From Balneola sp. (lineage in GTDB: Bacteria; Bacteroidota; Rhodothermia; Balneolales; Balneolaceae): 64,000 nucleotides of DNA. This document shows, piece by piece, positions 9,649-18,133 of this stretch; position 1 is the stretch's first letter; the number at the start of each line of letters is the position of its first letter. A program made the position numbers and the translations under genes. The stretch spans positions 248,001 to 312,000 of the forward strand of contig JAEPPZ010000001.1 of assembly GCA_017640785.1 (NCBI GenBank). Direction: 5' to 3'. The notes under the pieces are model-generated. The model ran no database searches, was not told the origin of the DNA, and worked only from the letters and a program-made list of their open reading frames with translations.

Positions 9649-10950
9649 CTAGTCATCTAAATTTGGTTCGCCAAGTTTCCCTTCTGATGAAGCAACTGTT
9701 AGTGCAACAGCGGCGTCGCCGGTAATATTGACTGTAGTCCTGCACATATCCAAAATCCTGTCTACACCTAGTATTAAAGCGATACCTTCTACAGGAACTT
9801 CAATTGCCTGTAGCACAACAACTAACATAACAATTCCTGCCCCGGGCACTCCGGCTGCACCAACGGACGCTAATGTAGCTGTAAGAACAATGGTCAACTG
9901 CTGAATTATAGTCAAATCCATCCCTAATGCCTGAGCGATAAAAACAGCCGCAACAGCCTGATACAAGCTAGTTCCATCCATGTTGATAGTTGCGCCTATC
10001 GGCAGAACAAAACTTGAGACCTCTTCTTCTACCCCAAGATTCTTTTCTACTCGCTCCATAGTTACCGGAAGCGTCGCCGAACTGGAACTTGTACTAAAAC
10101 CAAGAAGCATAGCCGGGCGAATGGCTTTAAAAAATGTACCTAGTTTTACTTTCGTAAAGATCTTAAACATCGCGGTATAAACCAGCAATACATGTAAAAT
10201 AAGAGCCGAAACAACTACTAAACAATAAGCTCCAAGAGCGTAGAGCAGGTCTCCTGCCTTTCCCAGGTCATCTCCTGCCAGATCAACAATTAGTGCCGCC
10301 ATTAGCGCAAAAACACCATAAGGTGCGGTTTTCATTATAAGATCCACGATCTTAATAATTACATCATTAAAGGAATCGAAAACATTAACCAGCAGTTTCC
10401 CTTTTTCTCCCCCAACTTTAATTATCCCAATGCCAAGAAGTATTGCAACAAACACAACCTGAAGCATGTTTGAGTTTTCACTCGCAGATTTAAAAAAGTT
10501 ATCCGGCACAATTCCGACAATAAAATCCAGTGGACGACGCTCTTTAACAAGCATAGCCCCTTCTTCTTTCTCTCCAACATTGTCCCGATATGTTTCCTGA
10601 AGCTCTATTTTGGTTTCTTCAGGAAGTGCTTTTCCCGGCTCCCATAAGTTTACCGAAACTAAGCCAATAGTGATTGCAAAAATTGTAGTACAAAGATAGA
10701 TAAGAACTGTCTTCCCCCCCATTCTCGACAATGAAGCGGTGTCATTCAAGCTTGTGACTCCTGCAACTAATGAAGCTAAAACCAGTGGAACAGCAATAAG
10801 TTTAAGAAGTGTAATAAATATGGTTCCGAACGGCTTTATAAAATCTAAGGTAAATTCATTAAACCCGGCCACCGCTGAAACCAGTCCCCATATCAACCCC
10901 AGTACCAAACCAAGAATTATCTGCCAATGTAATTTTTTATACCACTTCAT
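9649..10950 (-). CDS. Dicarboxylate/amino acid:cation symporter (DAACS family)
   Basis: Inner-membrane secondary transporter of the GltP/DctA/GltPh fold, taking up glutamate, aspartate or C4-dicarboxylates with Na+ or H+. The 433-aa length is typical. Visible signatures are the serine-rich hairpin STSSSSATLPVTM, the NMDGTSLY cation/substrate motif in TM7, the second hairpin GAAGVPGAG, and RILDMCRTTVNITGD in TM8 with the Arg and Asp that contact the substrate. A long periplasmic loop (ELQETYRDNVGEKEEG) follows TM3-4. It is the last gene of a three-gene minus-strand run: its start lies 1 bp after the DUF92 stop. Substrate choice cannot be settled from sequence. Confidence 0.93.
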   Translation of the reverse strand: MKWYKKLHWQIILGLVLGLIWGLVSAVAGFNEFTLDFIKPFGTIFITLLKLIAVPLVLASLVAGVTSLNDTASLSRMGGKTVLIYLCTTIFAITIGLVSVNLWEPGKALPEETKIELQETYRDNVGEKEEGAMLVKERRPLDFIVGIVPDNFFKSASENSNMLQVVFVAILLGIGIIKVGGEKGKLLVNVFDSFNDVIIKIVDLIMKTAPYGVFALMAALIVDLAGDDLGKAGDLLYALGAYCLVVVSALILHVLLVYTAMFKIFTKVKLGTFFKAIRPAMLLGFSTSSSSATLPVTMERVEKNLGVEEEVSSFVLPIGATINMDGTSLYQAVAAVFIAQALGMDLTIIQQLTIVLTATLASVGAAGVPGAGIVMLVVVLQAIEVPVEGIALILGVDRILDMCRTTVNITGDAAVALTVASSEGKLGEPNLDD

Positions 10951-10951
10951 A

Positions 10952-11770
10952 TTATATAATTAATGTAATTAAAAGTACTAAGATTGATGCTGAACCAGTA
11001 GAAAGCCAATTTACAATATTATTGCTAACTGTTATGGTTCCATTTTCATTATTTGATAGAAAAGGAATATTAAGAGAACTCCCCTGAAATTTAACTCCAA
11101 GATAAGAATCTACAAAACATCCCAAAAAACCTGTTATCGAAATTATAGCAGCAGTCATTAGGTTGATCTCATTTAGTAACAACCAACACAACGCCCCTAC
11201 AATAGCTGAGCCAAACATAGCTCCAAGAGTCCCCTTTATACTAACTCCGCCATCAGTTCCTGCTGACACCTGATTTAAGTTAGTTATCAGGTAAGTTCTA
11301 TTGTTCCTGCCGCTTCCCAGCTCTGTAGCCCATGTGTCAGAAGTAGCTGCTGCTATACTGGCAACAGATGCTGCTAAAAAAATTGTATTGCCTGTGATAA
11401 ACCAAATTAATATCCACAAACACAACCAAAAACCATTTGCCCAGACTTGTCGACCATCTCTTCTAAACTTTATTGAAAAAGATTCATCGGTAGCTACTAT
11501 ATCTTTGGAAAGTAATGATGCTGATATAAAAAAGAATAAAGCAATGAGCGCCAGCTGCCAATCTCCAAACCCAAATGAAATCACCCCGAAAATCCCGGCT
11601 GCCAGAGCACCATCATAGGTTAACCAATTCAACAAAAAAGCAGTTATTCCAAAAGTCGCCGCAAGTAATAGTGCGAGTAATATCCTGAGATGATCATCGA
11701 GTTCTCCAAAAATGAAAAAAATGAAGATCAACGAGAATAAATAAAAGATATTTACGTGACGATGAGTCAC
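10952..11770 (-). CDS. DUF92 family integral membrane protein
   Basis: Polytopic membrane protein of the DUF92/TIGR00297 family. Plant members (VTE6) are phytyl-phosphate kinases; bacterial roles are mostly unknown. The family features TYDGALAAG, WATELGSGRN, VSAGTDGGVSIKGT and GCFVDSYLGVKFQG are present, with about six to seven hydrophobic segments. I prefer the GTG at 11770 (first residues THRHVNIF), which lies 1 bp after the stop of the upstream DUF3098 gene and gives 272 aa, the usual size. A TTG at 11836 would add 22 non-hydrophobic residues overlapping that gene and looks less likely. It sits between DUF3098 and the symporter in one operon. Confidence 0.85.
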   Translation of the reverse strand: MTHRHVNIFYLFSLIFIFFIFGELDDHLRILLALLLAATFGITAFLLNWLTYDGALAAGIFGVISFGFGDWQLALIALFFFISASLLSKDIVATDESFSIKFRRDGRQVWANGFWLCLWILIWFITGNTIFLAASVASIAAATSDTWATELGSGRNNRTYLITNLNQVSAGTDGGVSIKGTLGAMFGSAIVGALCWLLLNEINLMTAAIISITGFLGCFVDSYLGVKFQGSSLNIPFLSNNENGTITVSNNIVNWLSTGSASILVLLITLII

Positions 11771-11771
11771 T

Positions 11772-12023
11772 TTAAGAAGATTGTCCGGATTCTTCTTGTT
11801 TACCTCTGTTGTGTTTAAGAATGGCAAAAATAACAATCACATATCCGGCCATTATCATTATAGGTGAAACAAATAAAGAAATAAATCCATGGATTTCGTT
11901 TTCGATATACATTGCAGTAAAACCTGTGATAATCAAAAATATCGCGATCCCTATAAGCTTATAGTTAAACGATGAGAAAAACATTGGATGATTGTCGGTA
12001 TTCTTTCGATTCTTTTTTGCCAT
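11772..12023 (-). CDS. DUF3098 family small membrane protein
   Basis: An 83-aa protein with a short basic N-terminus (MAKKNRKN) and two transmembrane helices (YKLIGIAIFLIITGFTAMY and PIMIMAGYVIVIFAIL), the layout of the DUF3098 family found in Bacteroidota and relatives. The second helix begins right after the loop IENEIHGFISLFVS. It is the first gene of the run DUF3098-DUF92-symporter, divergent from maf with about 93 bp between start codons. Function unknown; in relatives it is often near cell-division or fatty-acid genes, which is recall rather than something seen here. Confidence 0.75.
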   Translation of the reverse strand: MAKKNRKNTDNHPMFFSSFNYKLIGIAIFLIITGFTAMYIENEIHGFISLFVSPIMIMAGYVIVIFAILKHNRGKQEESGQSS

Positions 12024-12116
12024 TTATTTTTTTATAAACCTTAACGTTTTCTAAGTTTGAAACGGAACCAGAAGTTATTTAATTATCTTTTAACTGCAAA
12101 GGCGATATCCTACAGA

Positions 12117-12722
12117 ATGAGAATAATCCTGGCTTCACAAAGCCCCAGAAGAAAAAAATTATTAAAACAGCTTGGTCTAACGTTTGAAGTAATTCCAAGT
12201 GCAATTAAAGAGCACTCTCTTGAAACTGATCCGGTCAAGATCGTAGAGGATTTAGCAACCCAAAAGGCTTTAAGTGTCGGTAAGTCTTATGCCAATAGTT
12301 TTATAATAGGCTCTGATACCATTGTAGTGTTCGAAGATAAAATCCTTGGAAAGCCAAAAGATTATGATGAAGCTTCAAAAATGTTAAATAAGCTAAGTGG
12401 TGAGCAACATATTGTTTATACCGGAGTTTCTTTGTTAGTAACCGATGAGCAATCCTCAGTTAAAAAATCAGTCAAGTTTTCAGTAACTACAAAAGTGCAT
12501 TTTTCGACTCTTGAACAAGCAGAAATAGATGCCTATATAAAAACCGGGAGCCCAATGGATAAAGCCGGAAGCTACGGTATACAAGACGACTGGGGAGCTA
12601 CTTTTGTAGAGAAAATTGATGGAGACTTTTATAATGTAGTAGGTTTACCTATTAACAAGTTATATTCAGAACTAAAGAATAATTTTCCTGAAATCGTCAA
12701 ATCATTACCCATTAACTATTGA
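12117..12722 (+). CDS. maf: Maf-like nucleotide pyrophosphatase
   Basis: Hydrolyses non-canonical or modified nucleoside triphosphates (house-cleaning; historically 'septum formation protein'). The true start is the ATG at 12117, giving MRIILASQSPRRKKLLKQLG, the invariant Maf N-terminus; a longer in-frame TTG at 12057 adds 20 unrelated residues. The 201-aa product has the substrate-binding S-Q-S-P-R-R loop, the conserved E/K segment, SDTIVVFEDKILGKP with the catalytic Asp, and DKAGSYGIQ. Its stop overlaps the TTG start of the next gene (TTGA), so it heads a translationally coupled plus-strand operon. Confidence 0.93.
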   Translation: MRIILASQSPRRKKLLKQLGLTFEVIPSAIKEHSLETDPVKIVEDLATQKALSVGKSYANSFIIGSDTIVVFEDKILGKPKDYDEASKMLNKLSGEQHIVYTGVSLLVTDEQSSVKKSVKFSVTTKVHFSTLEQAEIDAYIKTGSPMDKAGSYGIQDDWGATFVEKIDGDFYNVVGLPINKLYSELKNNFPEIVKSLPINY

Positions 12723-14596
12723 GTAAGATCATATACATATTTTCTTTTATATCCTTATTGCTGATTTTTTCTGTAAGTACACAAGCTCAGGTTGGCAATG
12801 AATTTCAATTAGGTAATCGTTTTATGCAGCAACAGAATTATGAAGCTGCTCTACCTGTTTTTAAAAAACTTGTACAAAATAACCCATCTGAATTCTACTT
12901 TGTAGACCGGTACATAGAATGTTTTATACAGCTTAAACAATATGATGAAGGGTTAAATGCCATTTCTGAAACTCCGTTCTCCTCTAATATTTCTGCACAA
13001 GTAAATATTCTAAAAGCCAAACTTTATCATTTTAAAGGTGACACAACTAAAGCTTATTCTATATGGAATGATAATATAGACAGCAATCCACGTAATCTTC
13101 AGCTCTATATTTCAACTTCAAATATCATGACGGATGTAAATGAGTTTGAAAAAGCTGTAAATGTTTTAAAACAAGCCAGAGTAGCTTTTAATAATCCTCA
13201 ACTCTTTCATAATGACATCTCTAAAACACTACTACAGGCAGGGAATTACGAAGGCGCCGTTCAAGAATGGATCGATTGGCTAATTGCTCAACCTGATCAA
13301 ATTTCAAATATCCAGAGAGTTCTTCTACGATTTGATGATCCGTTGCTAAACGACATTACCATTCTTGAAATTGAAGATAAATTGAATGAAATACCGATCA
13401 ATAAACCTGAGTACAACACACTATTTCGATTTCAGATATGGTTGCTGCAAGAAAACAAATTGTATCGCAGAGCCTTAGCTTCTGCCACCGCATTTGAAAG
13501 TTCAACTTCTAATTTTAATTATTCTCTTTTCCAACTTGGCAGAAGTCTGAGGAGAAATAAAGAATTTGAATTGGCCACAAGTGCTTTTGAATATTATATA
13601 AATAAAGCCGAAGGTAATGTTAAGTGGCAAAGTCAGGAAGAATTAGCAAAAGTATATTCTGAATGGGCTAAACAAATCGAAGATTTTGATCTGGACTTCA
13701 CTAACCAAAAAGACACTTTATTTTCAAAAGCATTAGAACAAACAAATTCAATAATCGAAAGCGCTCCAAACTACAGATATATATCAAGAGTACTTTTGAT
13801 GAAGTCCGAGATCGTACTTGATCATATTCACGATATAGAAGCTGCTGAAAATATCCTTAACCATCTTAGAAAGATAAATCAGGAAAAAGACACCGCTGAA
13901 GAATTTTATATACAAGGTAGAATTGATATCGCAACAAAGGAGTATTCACAAGCACGAGTTTCTTTAACTAAAAGTAATAAACTTGCCGGAATTGGTGAAC
14001 TGGCAGAGAAAACCAGGTATTTCCTTGCTCTTACTGATTTCTTTTCATCAGATTATGAATTTTCAACTATCCAATTAAAGACACTAGGAAGACAAAATAC
14101 TTCCTACTATGCGAATGATGCCCTCCAACTAAGATTATGGATTCAGGAAGGCTTAAGTGCTGACTCTTCCGGTAAATCAATCCAACCATTTGCTGAAGCC
14201 TACTTTAATACCGTGACCGGAAATTATGAAGATGCAAAAAATATGCTTTTAACTTATCTGGAAGAATCGCCGGAAGCTCCGTTATATGATGATGCAATTT
14301 TACTTCTATCTAAAAATCCTTCGCATAATGCGCATTCAACTTATAATTTGACCAATCAAGTTCTTGTTCAGAACAAAGTAGTTTCTAATCGGGAACGATT
14401 GATGTGGGAACGAGCAAAATTTGCTGACCAAGCTTTTATACAATCAGAGGCGAACCAAAGCTTTGATCCGGAGGTTCAAATTTCTATCAGCGAAGTGATC
14501 TCATTTTATGAAGAACTAATTCTTGAATATCCTCAAGGATTTTACGCTCCTTATGCACGAAAAAGACTTTCAAAATTATCAGAAAAAAATACCTGA
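12719..14596 (+). CDS. Secreted tetratricopeptide-repeat protein
   Basis: A 625-aa exported helical-repeat protein. It begins at a TTG overlapping the maf stop by four bases, followed by a clear signal peptide (IIYIFSFISLLLIFSVSTQAQ). TPR-like units recur through the chain, for example NRFMQQQNYEAALPVFKKL, LKQYDEGLNAI, NEFEKAVNVLKQA, GNYEGAVQEWIDW and NKEFELATSAFEYYI. The C-terminus has a further repeat (YEELILEYPQGFYAPYARKRL) like those of YbgF/BamD-type scaffolds. Probably a periplasmic or outer-membrane-associated scaffold. The following gene starts 2 bp after the stop. No enzyme motif is seen. Confidence 0.8.
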   Translation: MSKIIYIFSFISLLLIFSVSTQAQVGNEFQLGNRFMQQQNYEAALPVFKKLVQNNPSEFYFVDRYIECFIQLKQYDEGLNAISETPFSSNISAQVNILKAKLYHFKGDTTKAYSIWNDNIDSNPRNLQLYISTSNIMTDVNEFEKAVNVLKQARVAFNNPQLFHNDISKTLLQAGNYEGAVQEWIDWLIAQPDQISNIQRVLLRFDDPLLNDITILEIEDKLNEIPINKPEYNTLFRFQIWLLQENKLYRRALASATAFESSTSNFNYSLFQLGRSLRRNKEFELATSAFEYYINKAEGNVKWQSQEELAKVYSEWAKQIEDFDLDFTNQKDTLFSKALEQTNSIIESAPNYRYISRVLLMKSEIVLDHIHDIEAAENILNHLRKINQEKDTAEEFYIQGRIDIATKEYSQARVSLTKSNKLAGIGELAEKTRYFLALTDFFSSDYEFSTIQLKTLGRQNTSYYANDALQLRLWIQEGLSADSSGKSIQPFAEAYFNTVTGNYEDAKNMLLTYLEESPEAPLYDDAILLLSKNPSHNAHSTYNLTNQVLVQNKVVSNRERLMWERAKFADQAFIQSEANQSFDPEVQISISEVISFYEELILEYPQGFYAPYARKRLSKLSEKNT

Positions 14597-14597
14597 C

Positions 14598-15866
14598 ATG
14601 ATCAAGCACATAACATCTTTCATTCTATTTGTATTTGTACTTGGATTCAGTTTGAATGCACAGCAACAGGTACTGATCCCAATGGACGCTTCGCAAACCA
14701 ATCATCTAAAAGCATATGGAGTCATTTTTAATCATGTCACAGACGGCTATCCGGTAAAGTGGCTGCTTAATTACCGCGGTGGAAGTTTTTTGGTGACCAT
14801 TGATAATGATATTGTTCGAAAAAGCAGACTAAGAAATGTAAGTTTAGAAAGTATCAGCGCAGCAAAAGCCGCTTCCATTGTTCAGGATGTAGAGCGCCCC
14901 GGTTCTAACACCTCGGTTGTTAACTTGGAAAAAGCTCCTAAGATCGCCGTCTACACACCAGATCAGGCTTTACCCTGGGATGATGCCGTAACATTGGCGC
15001 TAACATACGCTGAAGTAGAATACGATAAGATCTGGGATGTTGAAGTACTGGAAGGAAAGTTGAATGAATATGATTGGCTTCACCTCCATCATGAGGATTT
15101 TACCGGACAGTATGGAAAGTTTTGGGCTTCTTACAATGGCGTTCCCTGGTATATTGCACAGGTCAGGCAAATGGAAGCTATGGCAAAAGAATTAGGCTAC
15201 TCTAAAGTTAGCGAGCAAAAGAAAGCTGTAGCAAGAACCATCAAAGAATATGTCGGCAATGGCGGATTTCTGTTTGCGATGTGTTCCGGAACAGACACTT
15301 TTGACATTGCACTGGCAGCAGAGGGTATAGACATTGCTCCTACTCAATTTGATGGCGACGCTGTTGACCCTAATGCTCAAAACGATCTGGATTATTCTAA
15401 AACTCTGGCATTCGAAGATTTCAATATCATTATAGATCCTTACCAATATGAACACGCGGATATAGATGTTCCTGTGCAGATCAGAGAGGTGGATCAATCA
15501 TTAGACTTCTTTACACTTTTTGAATTTTCAGCCAAGTGGGATCCTGTGCCAACCATGCTCACTCAAAATCATGTAAGTTCCGTAAAAGGCTTTTATGGAC
15601 AAACGACTGCTTTCAGAAAGGAAAAAGTTAAATCATCTGTAGTAATACTGGCAGAATCACCCGGTAGAAATCAGGTGAAATATATTCATAGTAATTATGG
15701 TCAGGGAACGTGGACGTTCTATGCCGGTCATGATCCTGAAGATTATACTCATCGGGTAAATGATCCTCCTACAGATCTGGATCTTCATCCCAACAGCCCG
15801 GGTTACAGATTGATCCTGAATAACATACTCTTCCCTGCGGCTAAGAAGAAAAAGAAAAAAACTTAG
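14598..15866 (+). CDS. Secreted conserved protein often labelled 'asparagine synthetase B' (function unassigned)
   Basis: A 422-aa exported protein. The ATG at 14598 lies 2 bp after the TPR gene stop and gives a good signal peptide (HITSFILFVFVLGFSLNAQQ). The mature protein opens VLIPMDASQTNHLKAYGV and has VKWLLNYRGGSFLV. From memory, Bacteroidota proteins of this type are commonly labelled asparagine synthetase B, but I see no N-terminal glutaminase Cys and no SGGxDS ATP-pyrophosphatase loop, so that label is not supported. A GGFLFAMCSGTDTFDIAL segment after a strand/helix pattern suggests a flavodoxin- or ThuA/GATase1-like fold, which is tentative. The tail is lysine-rich (AAKKKKKKT). Same operon as maf and the TPR gene. 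Confidence 0.7.
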   Translation: MIKHITSFILFVFVLGFSLNAQQQVLIPMDASQTNHLKAYGVIFNHVTDGYPVKWLLNYRGGSFLVTIDNDIVRKSRLRNVSLESISAAKAASIVQDVERPGSNTSVVNLEKAPKIAVYTPDQALPWDDAVTLALTYAEVEYDKIWDVEVLEGKLNEYDWLHLHHEDFTGQYGKFWASYNGVPWYIAQVRQMEAMAKELGYSKVSEQKKAVARTIKEYVGNGGFLFAMCSGTDTFDIALAAEGIDIAPTQFDGDAVDPNAQNDLDYSKTLAFEDFNIIIDPYQYEHADIDVPVQIREVDQSLDFFTLFEFSAKWDPVPTMLTQNHVSSVKGFYGQTTAFRKEKVKSSVVILAESPGRNQVKYIHSNYGQGTWTFYAGHDPEDYTHRVNDPPTDLDLHPNSPGYRLILNNILFPAAKKKKKKT

Positions 15867-15874
15867 TTGAATTA

Positions 15875-15940
15875 AAATTCAAAATTAAGAATTAAAGATT
15901 GGTACATTATTCTTAATCTTTAATTCTTAATTCTGAATTT
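15875..15940. repeat. 26-bp imperfect inverted repeat before mazG
   Basis: Arms 15875-15900 and 15915-15940 are complementary at 25 of 26 positions, separated by a 14-nt loop. The stem is nearly pure A/T. It ends 3 bp before the mazG ATG. Sixteen bases of the right arm (15922-15937, AATTCTTAATTCTGAA) recur at 43826-43841 before purE, so it may belong to a dispersed family. It could fold in RNA and affect mazG translation; that is inference. Confidence 0.7.
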
Positions 15941-15943
15941 TTT

Positions 15944-16705
15944 ATGCAGCCTAGCAAAAAGTTTGAAGATCTGATTGAACTGGTTTCAATACTTAGAAAA
16001 GAATGTCCCTGGGATAGAAAACAAACACACCATTCCATTAAAGACAATCTGGTAGAAGAGGCTTATGAAGCAATAGATGCTTTAGACAATAACGACTTCG
16101 ATGAATTCAAAAAAGAACTCGGTGACCTTTTACTGCATGTTGTTTTTCATAGTAACATGGCCAGCGAAACTGATACTTTTGATATTGGTGATGTCGTCTA
16201 TACGCTGATGGAAAAACTGATCAGAAGACATCCACACGTTTTTGGAGAAGAAGCGGTTTCCGGCGAAGATCAAGTAGCTGAGAACTGGGAAAACATTAAG
16301 TTGAAAGAAGGTAAAAAATCTACTCTTGATGGATTACCTAATCATCTACCCGCTTTAATACGAGCTCAAAGGATGCAGGAAAAAGCAGCTAATGTAGGCT
16401 TCGATTGGCCTGAATGGAAACTCGCATGGGAAAAACTTGATGAAGAACTAAATGAGTTTAAAGAAGCTCTTCAGGAAAATGATGTAAATGCTTCATCTGA
16501 GGAATTTGGTGATGTTTTATTCTCTATGGTAAACGTAGCCCGATACTTCAATTTAGTAGCTGAGGATAGTTTAAGACAAACCAACAAAAAATTTGAAAAA
16601 CGGTTTAAGTTTATAGAATCGGAATTAAAAAAATCAGATAAAACGTTGAAAGAAGCTACTCTTGAAGAGATGGACGAACTGTGGAATGAAGCAAAAAATA
16701 ATTAA
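15944..16705 (+). CDS. mazG: Nucleoside triphosphate pyrophosphohydrolase MazG
   Basis: Hydrolyses NTPs/dNTPs to monophosphates; a second house-cleaning enzyme near maf. The 253-aa length fits the two-domain E. coli-type MazG. The N-terminal domain shows RKECPWDRKQTHHSIKDNLVEEAYEAIDAL and ELGDLLLHVVFH, the metal-binding EExxE...ExxD set. The second domain has VGFDWPEW, KLDEELNEFKEAL and EEFGDVLFSMVNVAR. The ATG at 15944 directly follows the AT-rich inverted repeat, and no Shine-Dalgarno sequence is visible. It ends the maf operon; the 233-bp gap after it is the citrate synthase promoter region. Confidence 0.95.
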   Translation: MQPSKKFEDLIELVSILRKECPWDRKQTHHSIKDNLVEEAYEAIDALDNNDFDEFKKELGDLLLHVVFHSNMASETDTFDIGDVVYTLMEKLIRRHPHVFGEEAVSGEDQVAENWENIKLKEGKKSTLDGLPNHLPALIRAQRMQEKAANVGFDWPEWKLAWEKLDEELNEFKEALQENDVNASSEEFGDVLFSMVNVARYFNLVAEDSLRQTNKKFEKRFKFIESELKKSDKTLKEATLEEMDELWNEAKNN

Positions 16706-16747
16706 CGCTTTTTCGCGCACAAATCTGTTTGATCACTAAAAGCAGAA

Positions 16748-16755
16748 AAGCGCTT
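16748..16755. promoter_or_regulatory. LacI/CcpA-like operator candidate upstream of citrate synthase
   Basis: AAGCGCTT in the context CAGAAAAGCGCTTACAG, 184 bp before the citrate synthase start. The right half (CGCTTACA) is identical to a classical cre half-site. The rest of the gap (16706-16938) is AT-rich and holds an inverted pair TTTAGTG/CACTAAA (16873-16879 and 16920-16926) in the likely leader. Confidence 0.5.
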
Positions 16756-16938
16756 ACAGATGTTAAAAGAGTAAATTAATTCGACAATTTTCTTTAGATA
16801 ATCTTATTTTATTATTCTTCCCAAAAAAGGATAGAGTTTAATCCAAACTAAACGATTGAGATTTTAAAAAGGTTTAGTGCTTGGATACCTGACTGAAGGA
16901 CGCACAAGAAATTATTAAACACTAAATTTTGAGATCGA

Positions 16939-18108
16939 ATGTCTTCTGATTTACATACTGGTTTTGACGAACAAGAATATCCACACATCAACAAGGGACT
17001 TGATGGTATCGTAGCTTTTTCTACTACCAAAAGTTTTATCGATGGAAAAGTGGGAGATCTTATTTACTCTGGCTATCATATTGACACATTAGCTGAAAAT
17101 GCTACTTTTGAAGAAGTATGTTTTTTGCTTTGGAATGATCGTCTGCCAAACAGTTCAGAGTTAGAAAACCTGAAAAAAGAATTGGTAGATCACAGAGAAT
17201 TACCTGAGGCTGTTCTTAATTATATTAAATCTACAAGTAAAGATGCCGAGCCAATGGCGGTATTAAGAACTTCGGTTTCTATGTTGGCAGACAGCGACTC
17301 TACTTTTGGTAAGTTCGACGAAAGTTTGTTCATGGATCAGGCTATTTCTATCACTGCCCGAATTCCTTCTATCATTGCAGCCTTTGACAGATCCAGAAAA
17401 GGAAAAGAGATAATCGCTCCTTTGAAAGAAGGTAGTACAGCTTTTAACTTCCTTTATATGTTAAATGGGGAAAAGCCGGGTAAGCAAGCTGAAAAAACAA
17501 TGGATCTTTGCTTGATCCTTCATGCTGAACACGGAATGAATGCTTCTACATTTACAGCAAGAACTATCACCGCTACTATGGCTGATATGTATTCTTCTGT
17601 TACAGGTGCGATTGGTGCGTTAAAAGGTCCATTACATGGTGGTGCAAATACTGCAGTAATGAATACCCTTCTTGAACTTTCTAAAGAAGGAAAAGATGCT
17701 GATGCAGTTGCTTTCACAAAGAAAAAGCTGGACAGTAAAGAAAAAATGATGGGCTTCGGTCATCGTGTATATAAAGTTTTTGATCCACGCGGATACCACC
17801 TTCAAAAAATGGCGAAAGCTCTTTCTGAAGAAACAGGACATGAAGAATTGTACCGTTGGAGTATGGATATGCTCAACACCATGAAAGAAGAAAAGAATAT
17901 TGATCCAAACGTAGATTTCTTTTCAGCTACCGTTTATTATTCTATCGGTATTGAACCGGATCTTTATACCTGTATTTTTACGATGAGTAGAGTTTCGGGA
18001 TGGACCGGCCATGTTATGGAGCAAGCTGCAAATAACAGACTGATTAGACCAAGAGCACTTTACGTTGGTGAAAAAGGTCTTGAGTGGACTGCTATCGAAG
18101 ACCGCTAA
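16939..18108 (+). CDS. gltA: Citrate synthase
   Basis: Condenses acetyl-CoA and oxaloacetate to citrate, the entry step of the TCA cycle. The 389-aa product matches the compact bacterial/archaeal form (CitZ-like) rather than the 427-aa E. coli type. Catalytic signatures are visible: KGPLHGGANTAVM and MGFGHRVYKVFDPRG carry the two active-site histidines, DFFSATVYYSIGI the aspartate, and LILHAEHGMNASTFTAR the upstream conserved region. It is monocistronic with its own upstream region and a LacI-like palindrome, implying carbon control. It is convergent with a sensor kinase; the stops are 9 bp apart, and a small hairpin plus T-tract sits at the junction. Confidence 0.96.
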   Translation: MSSDLHTGFDEQEYPHINKGLDGIVAFSTTKSFIDGKVGDLIYSGYHIDTLAENATFEEVCFLLWNDRLPNSSELENLKKELVDHRELPEAVLNYIKSTSKDAEPMAVLRTSVSMLADSDSTFGKFDESLFMDQAISITARIPSIIAAFDRSRKGKEIIAPLKEGSTAFNFLYMLNGEKPGKQAEKTMDLCLILHAEHGMNASTFTARTITATMADMYSSVTGAIGALKGPLHGGANTAVMNTLLELSKEGKDADAVAFTKKKLDSKEKMMGFGHRVYKVFDPRGYHLQKMAKALSEETGHEELYRWSMDMLNTMKEEKNIDPNVDFFSATVYYSIGIEPDLYTCIFTMSRVSGWTGHVMEQAANNRLIRPRALYVGEKGLEWTAIEDR

Positions 18109-18112
18109 TCTT

Positions 18113-18133
18113 AAGTTTTAGTAAACTTTTTTT
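18113..18133 (+). terminator. Short hairpin plus T-run after citrate synthase
   Basis: AAGTTT (18113-18118), loop TAGT, AAACTT (18123-18128), then T's to 18133. The stem is short and AT-rich. It overlaps the 3' end of the convergent kinase gene, whose stop is at 18118. Confidence 0.4.

Noticed and set aside
11771..11836. TTG start at 11836 for the DUF92 gene
   Set aside because: It adds 22 residues unlike the family and overlaps the coupled upstream gene; the GTG at 11770 directly after the stop fits better.
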